Of a stretch of 64,000 nt of DNA, positions 39,416 to 49,701 are shown one piece after another. The DNA is taken from NCBI GenBank assembly GCA_946554445.1, contig CAMNSD010000003.1, positions 124,001-188,000 on the forward strand, in the 5' to 3' direction. The notes under the pieces were generated by a model, which was not told where the DNA came from, made no database searches, and saw only the letters and a program-made list of their open reading frames with translations. Each line of letters begins with the position of its first letter. Position 1 is the first letter of the stretch. Position numbers and translations under genes: made by a program. The DNA comes from an uncultured Lachnospiraceae bacterium. Lineage in GTDB: Bacteria > Bacillota > Clostridia > Lachnospirales > Lachnospiraceae.

Positions 39416-40663
39416 ATGCTTCATTGGATACAGTATATCAGGGGTTACGTGACCATCAAAGTGTGGGGATATTCTGCCGAACGGCTTTTGAATCTTTGTG
39501 GGAACCATGATATTTTAGTCTGGGGGATCAAGGATCACGGCGATTATCATACCATGAATATTAGTGTGAGGGGTTTTTTTGCGTTAAAGCCCCTGTTAAA
39601 GAAGACAGGAACCAGGGCAGCCGTCTTACAAAGATATGGACTGCCTTTTTTTGTGTCCAAAATGTATCGGCGTAAGATTTTTGTGATCGGGCTGGTGGGC
39701 TGTATGCTGTTCTGGATTTTGACCTCTGGTTATATCTGGAATATTAAGATTGACGGCAATTTTGCACTGACGGAGGATGTGCTCCTGGATTATTTGGAAG
39801 AACAAGGCGTACATACCGCCATGAAAAAGAGCGGCCTGCAGATAGAGGAACTGGAACGGGCGCTCCGGGAGGATTATGACATCATCACCTGGACTTCCGT
39901 ACAGCTTGACGGAACAACCCTCTTAGTCCACATCAAGGAAAATGAGATGCCAGAATATGACCAGTCTGGTCAATCACAGAATGATAGGGGAATGGATCTG
40001 ATTGCAGATAGGTCCGGTACAGTATCCTATATCATCACCAGAAGCGGTGTACCCCAGGTGGCGTTGGGGGATAGGGTGGAGAAAGGGGATGTGCTGGTGA
40101 GCGGTGCGGTTCCGGTCTACAATGAGGACACTACAGTACGCAAATATCAGTTTGTCCAATCAGACGCCGATATTATCCTGCGTTATGGAGAAGATATCTC
40201 TGTAGAGCAAAGTGTGTTTTATGAGGAGAAACAATACACGGGAGAAGAGCAGAAAATCTATGTGCTGGGGACCGGGGACCGGGAATGGAGCCTGCGGTTT
40301 AGAAAGATCCCCTATGCTGCCTATGACAGCAGCGAGGAGAAGAAGCAGTTGAAGCTGTTGGACCATCTGTATCTGCCGTTTACTTATGGGCATAAGATTG
40401 TCAAAGAGTACGAAATAACGGAACAGAAACATACGGAAGAAGAGATGAAAACTCTGATGCAGGAGGCGTGGGATAAAATTATCACAACTTTAGACGAAAA
40501 AGGGGTACAAATTGCCGAAAAAAATGTTACAATAAAAAAGAATGATAAAAAATGGGTGTTGACTGCCCATATGCAGCTTGAGGAAGCGGCGGTGAAGCTG
40601 GCGCCCACCAGCATAGAGCCTGTGCTGGAAGAAAAGACACAGGATGAGACGCCAGTAGAATAA
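39416..40663 (+). CDS. yqfD: YqfD-like sporulation protein
   Basis: GYVTIKVWGYSAERLLNLCGNHDILVW start, single TM helix, syntenic between yqfC and phoH. Confidence 0.88.
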   Translation: MLHWIQYIRGYVTIKVWGYSAERLLNLCGNHDILVWGIKDHGDYHTMNISVRGFFALKPLLKKTGTRAAVLQRYGLPFFVSKMYRRKIFVIGLVGCMLFWILTSGYIWNIKIDGNFALTEDVLLDYLEEQGVHTAMKKSGLQIEELERALREDYDIITWTSVQLDGTTLLVHIKENEMPEYDQSGQSQNDRGMDLIADRSGTVSYIITRSGVPQVALGDRVEKGDVLVSGAVPVYNEDTTVRKYQFVQSDADIILRYGEDISVEQSVFYEEKQYTGEEQKIYVLGTGDREWSLRFRKIPYAAYDSSEEKKQLKLLDHLYLPFTYGHKIVKEYEITEQKHTEEEMKTLMQEAWDKIITTLDEKGVQIAEKNVTIKKNDKKWVLTAHMQLEEAAVKLAPTSIEPVLEEKTQDETPVE

Positions 40664-41704
40664 ATGGTAATCCGGAAAGGCGATATCGTAAACATGGGAG
40701 AATATACCGTCAGTATAGATGTACCTGCAGCGCACATGCAGAATCTTTTTGGACAATTTGATTCCCATATCAAAAAGATTGAGGATGACCTGCATGTGAT
40801 GATCATAAACAGGGACGGCGCGGTGCGTGTGACCGGGAAACAGGAATCCGTGGAACAGGCGGCCAGCATTGTCAAGGAACTTCTGGCCCTGTCAGAGAGA
40901 GGAAATGTGTTGGAAGAGCAGAGTGTAGAATATGCCATAGAACTTGGCCGGGAACATCATGAAGATATGCTGTTGGAGATGGACAGCGACTGTATCTGTC
41001 ACACGGTAAGCGGCAAACCGATCAAACCAAAGACTTTGGGACAGAAACAATATGTGGATGCCATAAGAGATCACATGATCGTATTCGGAATCGGACCGGC
41101 AGGTACGGGCAAGACCTATCTGGCTATGGCTATGGCTGTGACAGCTTTTAAAAACAATGAGGTGAATCGTATCATCCTCACCAGACCGGCGATTGAGGCC
41201 GGAGAAAAGCTGGGATTCCTGCCGGGAGATTTGCAGAGCAAAGTGGATCCTTATCTTAGGCCGCTCTATGACGCCCTCTATCAAATCATGGGGGCGGAGA
41301 GTTTTGCCAAAAATACGGAGAAGGGGCTGATTGAGGTGGCACCGCTCGCCTATATGCGTGGCAGGACGCTGGACAACGCCTATATTATCCTGGATGAGGC
41401 TCAGAACACGACGCCGGCGCAGATGAAGATGTTTCTGACACGTATCGGTTTTGGTTCCAAAGTGGTGGTTACAGGGGACGCTTCCCAGAAAGATTTGGCG
41501 CCGGACGCCAAATCAGGTTTGGATGTGGCGGCCAGGGTATTGTCTAAAATAGACGACATTGCTTTCTGCAAATTATCCAGTAAGGACGTGGTAAGACATC
41601 CTTTGGTACAAAAGATTGTTAAGGCTTATGATGATTATGAGGCCAGGGAAGCAAGATACAGCGAAAAAAAGAGAAACAGGAACTATGAACGTGGAAAAAA
41701 ATAA
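40664..41704 (+). CDS. PhoH family ATPase
   Basis: IVFGIGPAGTGKTYLAMAMAV, RIILTRPAIEAGEKLGFLPGDLQSKVDPYLRPLYDAL, MRGRTLDNAYIILDEAQNTTPAQMKMFLTRIG. Confidence 0.95.
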   Translation: MVIRKGDIVNMGEYTVSIDVPAAHMQNLFGQFDSHIKKIEDDLHVMIINRDGAVRVTGKQESVEQAASIVKELLALSERGNVLEEQSVEYAIELGREHHEDMLLEMDSDCICHTVSGKPIKPKTLGQKQYVDAIRDHMIVFGIGPAGTGKTYLAMAMAVTAFKNNEVNRIILTRPAIEAGEKLGFLPGDLQSKVDPYLRPLYDALYQIMGAESFAKNTEKGLIEVAPLAYMRGRTLDNAYIILDEAQNTTPAQMKMFLTRIGFGSKVVVTGDASQKDLAPDAKSGLDVAARVLSKIDDIAFCKLSSKDVVRHPLVQKIVKAYDDYEAREARYSEKKRNRNYERGKK

Positions 41705-42890
41705 GAAGAATGTCTGGAAAAGAATAGTAATTTTTATGCTGATGTTTTTTGTAGCTGGGTGCATCGTATACTCGGGCTGCCTGCTTTATCAGAACAAACC
41801 TGCCATGATGCTGCGCAATATTGTGATGGTGCTGACTGGTACAGGTATTGTGATCTTTTCATTTGTTTTAAGTGAGATCAACGGGTTTTTCATCTATCAC
41901 AATGAAGGACGATACGGCAGATTCGCGCTGATGTATCTGATCAGTTTGTCAGCCGCCATACTTTTGCCATATCTTCCGGTATCGGGTTGGCCGTTCTTGG
42001 TGATCTTTGTGCTGCTGGGGGTGTTCAGTAACGGTATGACAGGATTGGCGGCAGGAAGCCTGTGTCTGCTTCTTTCCGTCAATTTTGCGAATTGTGACTA
42101 TACGGTTTTCTGGTTGTATTTTATCAGCGGATTGGCTGGTATCCTAGTGTTTAGTGTGATCGATGATGATTTTAGGGTTGGCCTTCCACTGCTCATCTCC
42201 ATATTGATACTGGCTTTGTGCCTGATGGCCAATGTGATTTTATTTGTAAATGCGAAACTGGCGATCGGACAGTTTATGATTCCGGCGGTCAATCTGATGG
42301 TTTCCTGTATCCTGTTGTTAGTCAGTCTAAAAATGTTCAGTTCCACAGTGATACACCGTTATCGGGAAAAGTACATGGAGATCAACGATCCAGAATGTCC
42401 GTTATTGGTACAGCTTAAGGAAATGTCCAAGGATGAGTACTATCATGCAATCCATACGGCTTATCTGGGCGACAAGATTGCCAAAAGTCTGGAAATTGAC
42501 GATGCTGCTGTAAAAGCCTGCGGATATTATCACAGGATCGGTACCCTGAAAGGGGAGAATACCTGGGAGAATGTATCGTCCATCTGTGATGAATACCATT
42601 TTCCGCCCAAGACAAAAAGTATCTTAAAGGAATATGTGGATACGAATTCCAAGGTGATATCCAAGGAAACGATCGTTGTGCTCTTTGCGGACTGTATTGT
42701 TTCTTCCATCCTTTATTTGTTTGAGAAAGATCCCAAGGCGGAACTTGATTATGAGCAGCTGATCGATACGGTATTCCAGAAGAAATTTGAGACAGACGAG
42801 CTGTGGGGCAATGAGATTTCGCTGGCCCAGCTTCATGAGATGAAACGGATTTTTGTCCAGGAGAAACTTTACTATGACTTCTTACGTTGA
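41685..42890 (+). CDS. YqfF/PgpH-like membrane protein with a degenerate HD domain
   Basis: Track ORF 41616; ATG 41685 overlaps the phoH end. N-terminal TM region, then YYHAIHTAYLGDKIAKSLEIDDAAVKACGYYHRIGTLKGEN, located in the yqfF slot between phoH and ybeY. Confidence 0.75.
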   Translation: MNVEKNKKNVWKRIVIFMLMFFVAGCIVYSGCLLYQNKPAMMLRNIVMVLTGTGIVIFSFVLSEINGFFIYHNEGRYGRFALMYLISLSAAILLPYLPVSGWPFLVIFVLLGVFSNGMTGLAAGSLCLLLSVNFANCDYTVFWLYFISGLAGILVFSVIDDDFRVGLPLLISILILALCLMANVILFVNAKLAIGQFMIPAVNLMVSCILLLVSLKMFSSTVIHRYREKYMEINDPECPLLVQLKEMSKDEYYHAIHTAYLGDKIAKSLEIDDAAVKACGYYHRIGTLKGENTWENVSSICDEYHFPPKTKSILKEYVDTNSKVISKETIVVLFADCIVSSILYLFEKDPKAELDYEQLIDTVFQKKFETDELWGNEISLAQLHEMKRIFVQEKLYYDFLR

Positions 42891-43374
42891 GAATGAGACA
42901 GATAGGACCTTTCCCTTCGATATCAGGGAGCTCTTAAACAAGATCATGGAACAGGTTATGGAGTTAGAAGGCTGTCCCTATGAGACGTCTGTGAACCTTT
43001 TGATCACTGATAATGAAGGGATCCGGGCATACAACAGAGACTACAGAAAGATAGACAAGGAGACGGATGTACTCTCGTTTCCCAATCTTTTCTTTGAGAA
43101 CGCCGGGGATTTTTCTTTTGCAGAAGAAAATGAGGCGGATTGTTTCGATCCGGAAAGCGGGGAACTTTTGTTAGGGGATATCATCCTTTCTGCAGACCGT
43201 ATCCTGGAACAGGCCGAAGCTTATGGACACAGTCTGCTGCGGGAATTTGCTTTTTTGACTGCCCATAGTATGTTTCATTTATGCGGTTATGACCATATGG
43301 AGCCGGAGGAGGCTGTCGTGATGGAGCAAAAACAGGAAGAAGTATTGCAAAGACTGCATATTACAAGAGGATAA
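42874..43374 (+). CDS. ybeY: Endoribonuclease YbeY
   Basis: NREYRKIDKETDVLSFP-type motif, LLGDIILSADRI, HSMFHLCGYDHMEPEE zinc site. ATG 42874. Confidence 0.95.
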   Translation: MTSYVENETDRTFPFDIRELLNKIMEQVMELEGCPYETSVNLLITDNEGIRAYNRDYRKIDKETDVLSFPNLFFENAGDFSFAEENEADCFDPESGELLLGDIILSADRILEQAEAYGHSLLREFAFLTAHSMFHLCGYDHMEPEEAVVMEQKQEEVLQRLHITRG

Positions 43375-43380
43375 ACGGTA

Positions 43381-45045
43381 ATGCGTATACAACTGATGAT
43401 GAAAAATATGAAAAACCAGATTGCTATGCTTGCAGGAATCATTTCTTATATGATTCTTCTGTTGATGCGGATTCCCCTGGCCAATATTATAGGCGATGCG
43501 GGAATCGGGCTGTTTGCCCCGGCCTTTGAATTATATATATTGACTACCTTGATTACTTCTTATAGCATGTCCAGGGCTATGTCGGGACTGATCCGTTACC
43601 GGGTGAAACGGGAGCGGTATCGCAACGCCGGTAAGGTGTTTCATACAGCCTTTCTTATGGATTTGTTTATCAGCATTGTGGCCGCCGTTTTGTTGCTGTT
43701 TTTGTCGTCTATGATTGCGGATATCCTGATATTGGAACATTTAAGCCGTATGGCGGTTTTAGCGGCGGCTCCTGCCGTTGTCTTTGCGGCGTTGATTGGC
43801 TCCTTCAGGGGATATTTTAATGGATATGGTTTGGGCATTCTGGTGGCGCACTCTCATTATGTGGAAAAGATATCCATGGCCATCAGTGTACTTTTATGTG
43901 GCAATGCTTTTCAGAAATACGGAGAAAATGTGGCAGCTCTGTTACAGTCGGAGGCTTATGCTTACGCTTACGGGGCGTTGGGGGCTATGGTGGGTGTGAC
44001 AGTTTCACAGGTTATCACCACCCTTTATCTGTTAGTGATTTATGCGGTCTATTCGGTCACATTGCGAGGCAGGCTGGGGCAGGACGGCAGTAAGCGTTTG
44101 GAGACATCGTACTCCATGCAGAAGATGATTTTATCCAGTTTGATTCCACTTTCCCTAATCACAGTGTTTTCCAACCTTTATATGTTGATCGATCAGCGGT
44201 TCTTTAACTACTGTATGAATATGACGGAACTGGGCGATGTGCGCACCAGACATTGGGGCAGTTATTATGGCAGGTTCGCCGTTCTGATCGGGCTGGGGGC
44301 GGCCCTTTGTTGTCTGGCAGTTCATTCTCTAGTCGGAAAGATTGGCAATGCTTATGACAGGGAAGAGTACAGACCTATGCGGGATCGTATCAGCAGGGCG
44401 GTACGCCGGCTGAGTATCGTTGCTTTTCCGGCAGCCATCTATCTGGCGGTGCTTGCAGAATTGTTTGTCAGACTTTCTTATGGCAAAAAATCAGCCAGCA
44501 TTGCGGCGAAGGAAGCCTGCAATCTGCTGACGCCAGTGCTGCATATGGGAGTAGTTGTCATTGTGCTGTTTGGCTTTTCTTTTCTATTAGGACAGATATT
44601 ATATAAGCTGAATATGGTGCGGGAACTTTTCTTTACTGCCGTGATTTCTTTCCTGGTTCATCTTGTGGCCGGTTATCTGCTGGTGCATAAGCTGCTGCTT
44701 GGCATGAATGGACTGGTGGGGGCGTTGATTCTTATGTTTGGCGCCTACGCGGCTCTTTCGTTTTTTTTCATGGACAGGCGTATCCGTTATCGACAGGATT
44801 GGTTTACCGGCATTATTTTTCCGGCGGTTGCCGCTGGTATATCCGGGGTGGTAGTTTTTCTACTACGGTTGGTCCTTGTGGAACCGGCCGGCGACTTGAT
44901 CACGATTTTGGTGGCTCTTTTGGCCGGCGTATTTATTTATATTTTCCTGCTTATGGTGTTCCGGGTGATAGGAGAGGCGGAACTTTCCAAGATGCCGCTG
45001 GGATTCTTCTTTATCCTGCTGGGTAAGAATCTGGGGATTTTATAA
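43381..45045 (+). CDS. SpoVB/MurJ-like polysaccharide flippase family membrane protein
   Basis: 14-TM MOP-type pattern with FSNLYMLIDQRFF and GQILYKLN regions. Confidence 0.82.
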   Translation: MRIQLMMKNMKNQIAMLAGIISYMILLLMRIPLANIIGDAGIGLFAPAFELYILTTLITSYSMSRAMSGLIRYRVKRERYRNAGKVFHTAFLMDLFISIVAAVLLLFLSSMIADILILEHLSRMAVLAAAPAVVFAALIGSFRGYFNGYGLGILVAHSHYVEKISMAISVLLCGNAFQKYGENVAALLQSEAYAYAYGALGAMVGVTVSQVITTLYLLVIYAVYSVTLRGRLGQDGSKRLETSYSMQKMILSSLIPLSLITVFSNLYMLIDQRFFNYCMNMTELGDVRTRHWGSYYGRFAVLIGLGAALCCLAVHSLVGKIGNAYDREEYRPMRDRISRAVRRLSIVAFPAAIYLAVLAELFVRLSYGKKSASIAAKEACNLLTPVLHMGVVVIVLFGFSFLLGQILYKLNMVRELFFTAVISFLVHLVAGYLLVHKLLLGMNGLVGALILMFGAYAALSFFFMDRRIRYRQDWFTGIIFPAVAAGISGVVVFLLRLVLVEPAGDLITILVALLAGVFIYIFLLMVFRVIGEAELSKMPLGFFFILLGKNLGIL

Positions 45046-45139
45046 GAATTTGCTTAAGGAAAATGCTCTAGTCTGCATAAAAATCAAGAATTGACTGATA
45101 CTGATTACAGGAAATCCGATAAGAGAGGTCAGTGATAGG

Positions 45140-45793
45140 ATGAAACTTGTAAGACGTATCAGTTTTTTACTGATTCTGTCTGCTGTCATGCTGGGGCTTG
45201 GCGGCTATGGGGCGCTGAAGGCGGAAGAGTTTTTTTATCCCCACAAATACCAGAATCTGGAAAAACAGGAACCGGTAGAGCAGACAAAACCGCAGGTGCT
45301 GGACGAACCGGAAGAAGAGCCGGTGATTGAGGCAGCTGTAGAAAAAAAACCTGTGGTGACGGCGGATACTTTGTATCTGGTGGAAACAGTGGATCTCTCG
45401 GCGGGGACGGTGGATGAGAAAGAGGAGAAGATTCCCTTCAAATATATTGGCCTGGACAGAGAAGGGCTTCTGGAAGAACTGTCCTCTTATGACGACAATC
45501 CGCCCCTGACGGAACAGGAGATGGGGTTTGAGAGCATAGAACTTACGGCTTTTTCCAAAGACCGGGTGGCTATCTGTAAATATTATCGGCCGCAGAAGGA
45601 AGACCGCGGATTCTATCTGATGGTGGCAGACCATTTCATTGTGGTTTACGAGGAAGATAAAAAGACTTTATATATGAATACGGATATTCTACTGGAGAGT
45701 TTGAGCGATGCCTTGCAGGCGGAGATTATCCGTGGCAAGCATATGGGGAGCGAAGAGGAACTGTATTATTTTCTGGAATCCTATTCCAGCTGA
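45140..45793 (+). CDS. Secreted/anchored hypothetical protein, possibly BofC-like at its C-terminus
   Basis: N-terminal hydrophobic helix, Pro/Glu/Val-rich linker, compact C-terminal domain. BofC similarity is only a visual impression. Confidence 0.7.
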   Translation: MKLVRRISFLLILSAVMLGLGGYGALKAEEFFYPHKYQNLEKQEPVEQTKPQVLDEPEEEPVIEAAVEKKPVVTADTLYLVETVDLSAGTVDEKEEKIPFKYIGLDREGLLEELSSYDDNPPLTEQEMGFESIELTAFSKDRVAICKYYRPQKEDRGFYLMVADHFIVVYEEDKKTLYMNTDILLESLSDALQAEIIRGKHMGSEEELYYFLESYSS

Positions 45794-45828
45794 GGGTGGG
45801 AGGACAGTGTAATAATGGGGGATTCGTT

Positions 45829-47061
45829 ATGAAGCGAAGAATCGCGGTGATCGGCGGCGGCGCAGCCGGGATGATGGCGGCCGTACAGGCGGCCAGGGAA
45901 GGCGCAGCGGTCACAATCTATGAGAGAAACGACAGGATTGGGAAGAAGATTCTGTCCACAGGCAATGGAAAGTGTAATTTTTCCAATGAAAAGATGGACC
46001 TGTCTTGCTATCACGGAAGTGGCTGTACGCTGCTTCCTGCCGTCTATGATGTTTTTGGGGTTCAGGAAACAAAAGATTTTTTCGGACAGCTGGGAATGCG
46101 GATCAAGGAAGTGAACGGTTATCTGTATCCCGCCAGCGGACAGGCTTCCACAGTGCTTGATCTGTTTCGTTATGAATTGGACAGGCTTTCGGTGGATATA
46201 CATACAGGACAGCGGATTACAGGCATCAGACAGGACAAAGGTGGTATACGGGTTCAGACAGAATCTCATACCAATGTCGGCAGTATATATGATGCGGTGA
46301 TTCTTACCTGTGGCGGGGCTGCCGCGCCCGGCACCGGTTCTGATGGCGCCGGCTGGAAACTGGCTAAACAGCTGGGGCACAGGATCATTCCGGCAGTGCC
46401 TGCATTGACGGCCCTGCGATGCCGGGAGGATTATTATAAACAAGTGGCTGGCGTGCGCTGCGACGCGAAGCTTACGCTGTATATCGAGGAGCAGAAGATT
46501 TGTGAGGAGCGTGGGGAACTGCAGTTGACAGACTATGGGATATCCGGGATTCCGGTCTTTCAGTTCAGCCGTCATGCGGCCTATGCCCTGCGGGAGTCAA
46601 AGTCTGTCACAGTGGAAATTTCTTTCCTGCCAGATTATGCTGAACAGGAATATGACAGGTTCTGGCAGGAACGTTGGGATCGACAAGGGCATCATCCCAT
46701 GGAAATATTCTTGACCGGAATAGTCAACAAGAAAATCAATCTGCTTTTGCTGCGGCTTGCGGGAATCCGGGGAAATGAGACTGCCGGAAATGTGCCGCCA
46801 AAGGCGAGAAAGAAGCTGCAGGGGCTCTATCGCTTCTTGCGGGCGGAGATTCAAGGTACAAATTCCTTTGAACAGGCCCAGGTGAGCGCCGGCGGGGTAG
46901 ATTGTGCGCAGGTCACGGAGCATCTTGCATCCAGGATCGCGGATGGGATTTATTTTGCCGGGGAGATACTGGATATCGATGGCATCTGTGGGGGCTATAA
47001 CCTACAGTGGGCTTTCAGCAGTGGAACCGTTGCGGGGCGGGCTGCGGCCGGCGGCTATTAA
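45829..47061 (+). CDS. HI0933-family NAD(P)/FAD-dependent oxidoreductase (BaiN-like)
   Basis: ATG 45829: MKRRIAVIGGGAAGMMAAV, RIGKKILSTGNGKCNFSN, FAGEILDIDGICGGYNLQWAFSSG. Confidence 0.92.
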   Translation: MKRRIAVIGGGAAGMMAAVQAAREGAAVTIYERNDRIGKKILSTGNGKCNFSNEKMDLSCYHGSGCTLLPAVYDVFGVQETKDFFGQLGMRIKEVNGYLYPASGQASTVLDLFRYELDRLSVDIHTGQRITGIRQDKGGIRVQTESHTNVGSIYDAVILTCGGAAAPGTGSDGAGWKLAKQLGHRIIPAVPALTALRCREDYYKQVAGVRCDAKLTLYIEEQKICEERGELQLTDYGISGIPVFQFSRHAAYALRESKSVTVEISFLPDYAEQEYDRFWQERWDRQGHHPMEIFLTGIVNKKINLLLLRLAGIRGNETAGNVPPKARKKLQGLYRFLRAEIQGTNSFEQAQVSAGGVDCAQVTEHLASRIADGIYFAGEILDIDGICGGYNLQWAFSSGTVAGRAAAGGY

Positions 47062-47078
47062 AAAATCGAGGAAGTATT

Positions 47079-48770
47079 ATGATTCGCATTAATCAGATCA
47101 AAGTCCCACCGGAACATACCAGAGAGGACATTATTCAAAAAGCGGCCAGGATTCTGCGGGTTGCACCTGCCAGGATCCAAAAGCTGCAGATTGTTAAAAA
47201 ATCCATAGATGCCAGGAAAAAACCGGATGTCTATATTGTCTATACCGTGGATGTATCGGTAGCGGACCAGGATAACGTATTGTCTGCCTGTCGTGGGAAA
47301 GCAGGACAGGTGCAGGCCGTTACGGTGCAGGCGTATCAGTTCCCGGCCTGTGGCAGTGAGCCGCTGCAAAGACGGCCAATCATCATCGGAACAGGTCCTG
47401 CTGGACTTTTTTGCGGGTATATGCTGGCCAGACAGGGGTATCGGCCTATCCTGCTGGAGCGGGGACGAGAAGCACAGACGCGTCTTACGGACGTGGAGCG
47501 GTTCTGGCAGGAGGGGGTGCTGCGTCCGGATTCCAACGTACAGTTTGGGGAAGGCGGCGCCGGTACGTTCTCCGATGGCAAGCTGAATACCCTGGTCAAA
47601 GATCCCCTTGGCAGGAACCGGGAAGTGCTGCGGATTCTGGTACAGGCCGGCGCTCCGGAGGAAATTCTGTATGAGGCCAAACCCCATATCGGTACGGATG
47701 TCCTGGTCAACGTGGTGACTAACCTGCGCAGACAGATTCTGGACTGGGGCGGGGAGGTGCGCTTTCAGGCAAAAGTCACGGACCTGATTCTGGAACAGAA
47801 CTGTGTGAGAGGCGTAAAATTGGAAGATGGCAGCCAGATTGAAAGTCCTGTGGTGGTTCTGGCTATCGGCCACAGCGCCAGGGATACCTTTGCCATGCTG
47901 GCGGACCGACAGATCCCGATGGAGGCGAAAGCGTTTGCGGTGGGGCTGCGGATGGAACATCCCAGGGAATTGATTGACTGGATACAGTATGGAGCGGGGC
48001 AGAACGGGCATCTACCTGCCGCCAGCTATAAGGTGACGGCCAGGACTGCAAGTGGCAGAGGCGTCTATTCTTTCTGTATGTGTCCGGGCGGCTATGTGGT
48101 CAACGCTTCCTCTGAAATGGGACGGACAGCTGTCAATGGCATGAGTTACAGCGGCAGAAGCGGAGATAACAGCAACAGTGCCATGATCGTTACTGTGACG
48201 CCGGAAGATTACGGCGGGACAGGTCCCCTTGCAGGGATTGCCTTCCAGCGTCGGTTGGAGGAGAGAGCCTATGCCATCGGTGCCGGCGAAGTGCCGGTGG
48301 AACGTTACGGCGCGTACCGGCAGGCGGTGCTTATCAGGCAGAAAGAAAAAGCCAGTAACAATAATCAGGGAAATATCCCGGACCATCTCTGGGAGATGGA
48401 TCAACAGACAGGTTCCCGGATTTCGGCAGATTATCCCCAGTTTGCGCCGGCCATCAAAGGAAAATGGCGTATGGCGGCGGTCCATGATATCCTTCCGGAT
48501 GAGTTGAATGAAGCGTTGGTGGAAGGGATTGACTTAATAGGTCAATCAGTGCACGGTTTTGCTGATGACAATGCGTTCCTCTCAGGCGTGGAGAGCAGAA
48601 CATCTTCCCCGGTGCGGATCCTGCGAGATAACACCGGACAATCTACGGTGGCCGGGCTTTATCCCTGCGGCGAGGGCGCGGGCTATGCCGGCGGGATCAC
48701 TTCGGCTGCCATGGATGGAATCCTGATTGCGGAAAAAGTTGCTTCCCGCTATCAACCTGTGATAGAATGA
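47079..48770 (+). CDS. FAD-dependent dehydrogenase of unknown substrate
   Basis: ATG 47079: N-terminal alpha/beta domain, then PIIIGTGPAGLFCGYMLARQGYRPILLERG, VQFGEGGAGTFSDGKLNT, YPCGEGAGYAGGITSAAMDG. Confidence 0.9.
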   Translation: MIRINQIKVPPEHTREDIIQKAARILRVAPARIQKLQIVKKSIDARKKPDVYIVYTVDVSVADQDNVLSACRGKAGQVQAVTVQAYQFPACGSEPLQRRPIIIGTGPAGLFCGYMLARQGYRPILLERGREAQTRLTDVERFWQEGVLRPDSNVQFGEGGAGTFSDGKLNTLVKDPLGRNREVLRILVQAGAPEEILYEAKPHIGTDVLVNVVTNLRRQILDWGGEVRFQAKVTDLILEQNCVRGVKLEDGSQIESPVVVLAIGHSARDTFAMLADRQIPMEAKAFAVGLRMEHPRELIDWIQYGAGQNGHLPAASYKVTARTASGRGVYSFCMCPGGYVVNASSEMGRTAVNGMSYSGRSGDNSNSAMIVTVTPEDYGGTGPLAGIAFQRRLEERAYAIGAGEVPVERYGAYRQAVLIRQKEKASNNNQGNIPDHLWEMDQQTGSRISADYPQFAPAIKGKWRMAAVHDILPDELNEALVEGIDLIGQSVHGFADDNAFLSGVESRTSSPVRILRDNTGQSTVAGLYPCGEGAGYAGGITSAAMDGILIAEKVASRYQPVIE

Positions 48771-48807
48771 AGCCTAGTGAAAAATAAACGGAGAGACAGA
48801 CAAGAAC

Positions 48808-49668
48808 ATGACAGACAGTAGAATACATATGAAAGATAAAAAAAGAATCGTGGTAAAGATTGGATCCTCCTCTCTTCAGCATGAAGAGACGGGAGATCTG
48901 GACTATACCAAACTGGACGTGTTGGTGCGGGAATTGTGTAATCTGCGCAATCAGGGCAAGGATGTGGTGCTTGTGACTTCCGGCGCCATTTCTGTGGGAA
49001 AGAAGGCCATTATGCTGCCGGAGAATGAGGAGGATAACCCGATTGCCGTCAAGCAGGCCTGTGCAGCCGTGGGACAGGCCCGGCTGATGATGATTTACCA
49101 GAAGATTTTTGCAGAATATAACCAAGTGGCGGCCCAGATTTTGATGACGAAGAACACCATCGTTGATAACCTGAACCGCTTTAACGCTCAGAATACCTTT
49201 GCGGAGTTGTTTAAACTGGGCGCGATTCCCATTGTCAATGAGAACGATACTGTAGCCACTTATGAGATTGAGATTGGGGACAATGATACCCTCTCAGCCA
49301 TTGTGGCTTCCCTGATCAATGCGGATATGCTGCTTCTTTTGTCGGATATTGACGGCCTCTATACCGATGATCCCAGACAGAATCCGGATGTGAAATACAT
49401 CGAGGTGGTGGAGGAACTGACGGAGGAACTGATGAATATGGGAAAGGCTTCCACCGGAAGCAGTGCAGGCACCGGCGGTATGCTCACCAAATTGCAGGCG
49501 GCCAAGATTGCCAACAGCATGGGGGTGGATATGGTCATTGCCAACAGTAGGGATATTAAGGTGATTCATCGGATTTTAAGCGGCCAGAATATAGGCACCT
49601 TATTTATGGCCCACAGGGACGATCAATTTGACCTGCCCCTGTATGTACAACAGATGCACAAAAATTAA
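48808..49668 (+). CDS. proB: Glutamate 5-kinase lacking a PUA domain
   Basis: RIVVKIGSSSL, VTSGAISVGKKAIMLP, FNRNDTVAT-type NENDTVATYEIEIGDNDTLSAIVASL, GTGGMLTKLQAAKIA; 286 aa with no C-terminal PUA. Confidence 0.93.
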   Translation: MTDSRIHMKDKKRIVVKIGSSSLQHEETGDLDYTKLDVLVRELCNLRNQGKDVVLVTSGAISVGKKAIMLPENEEDNPIAVKQACAAVGQARLMMIYQKIFAEYNQVAAQILMTKNTIVDNLNRFNAQNTFAELFKLGAIPIVNENDTVATYEIEIGDNDTLSAIVASLINADMLLLLSDIDGLYTDDPRQNPDVKYIEVVEELTEELMNMGKASTGSSAGTGGMLTKLQAAKIANSMGVDMVIANSRDIKVIHRILSGQNIGTLFMAHRDDQFDLPLYVQQMHKN

Positions 49669-49701
49669 CGGCGTATTCATGCGCACAGGAGGACAAATCC
49701 T

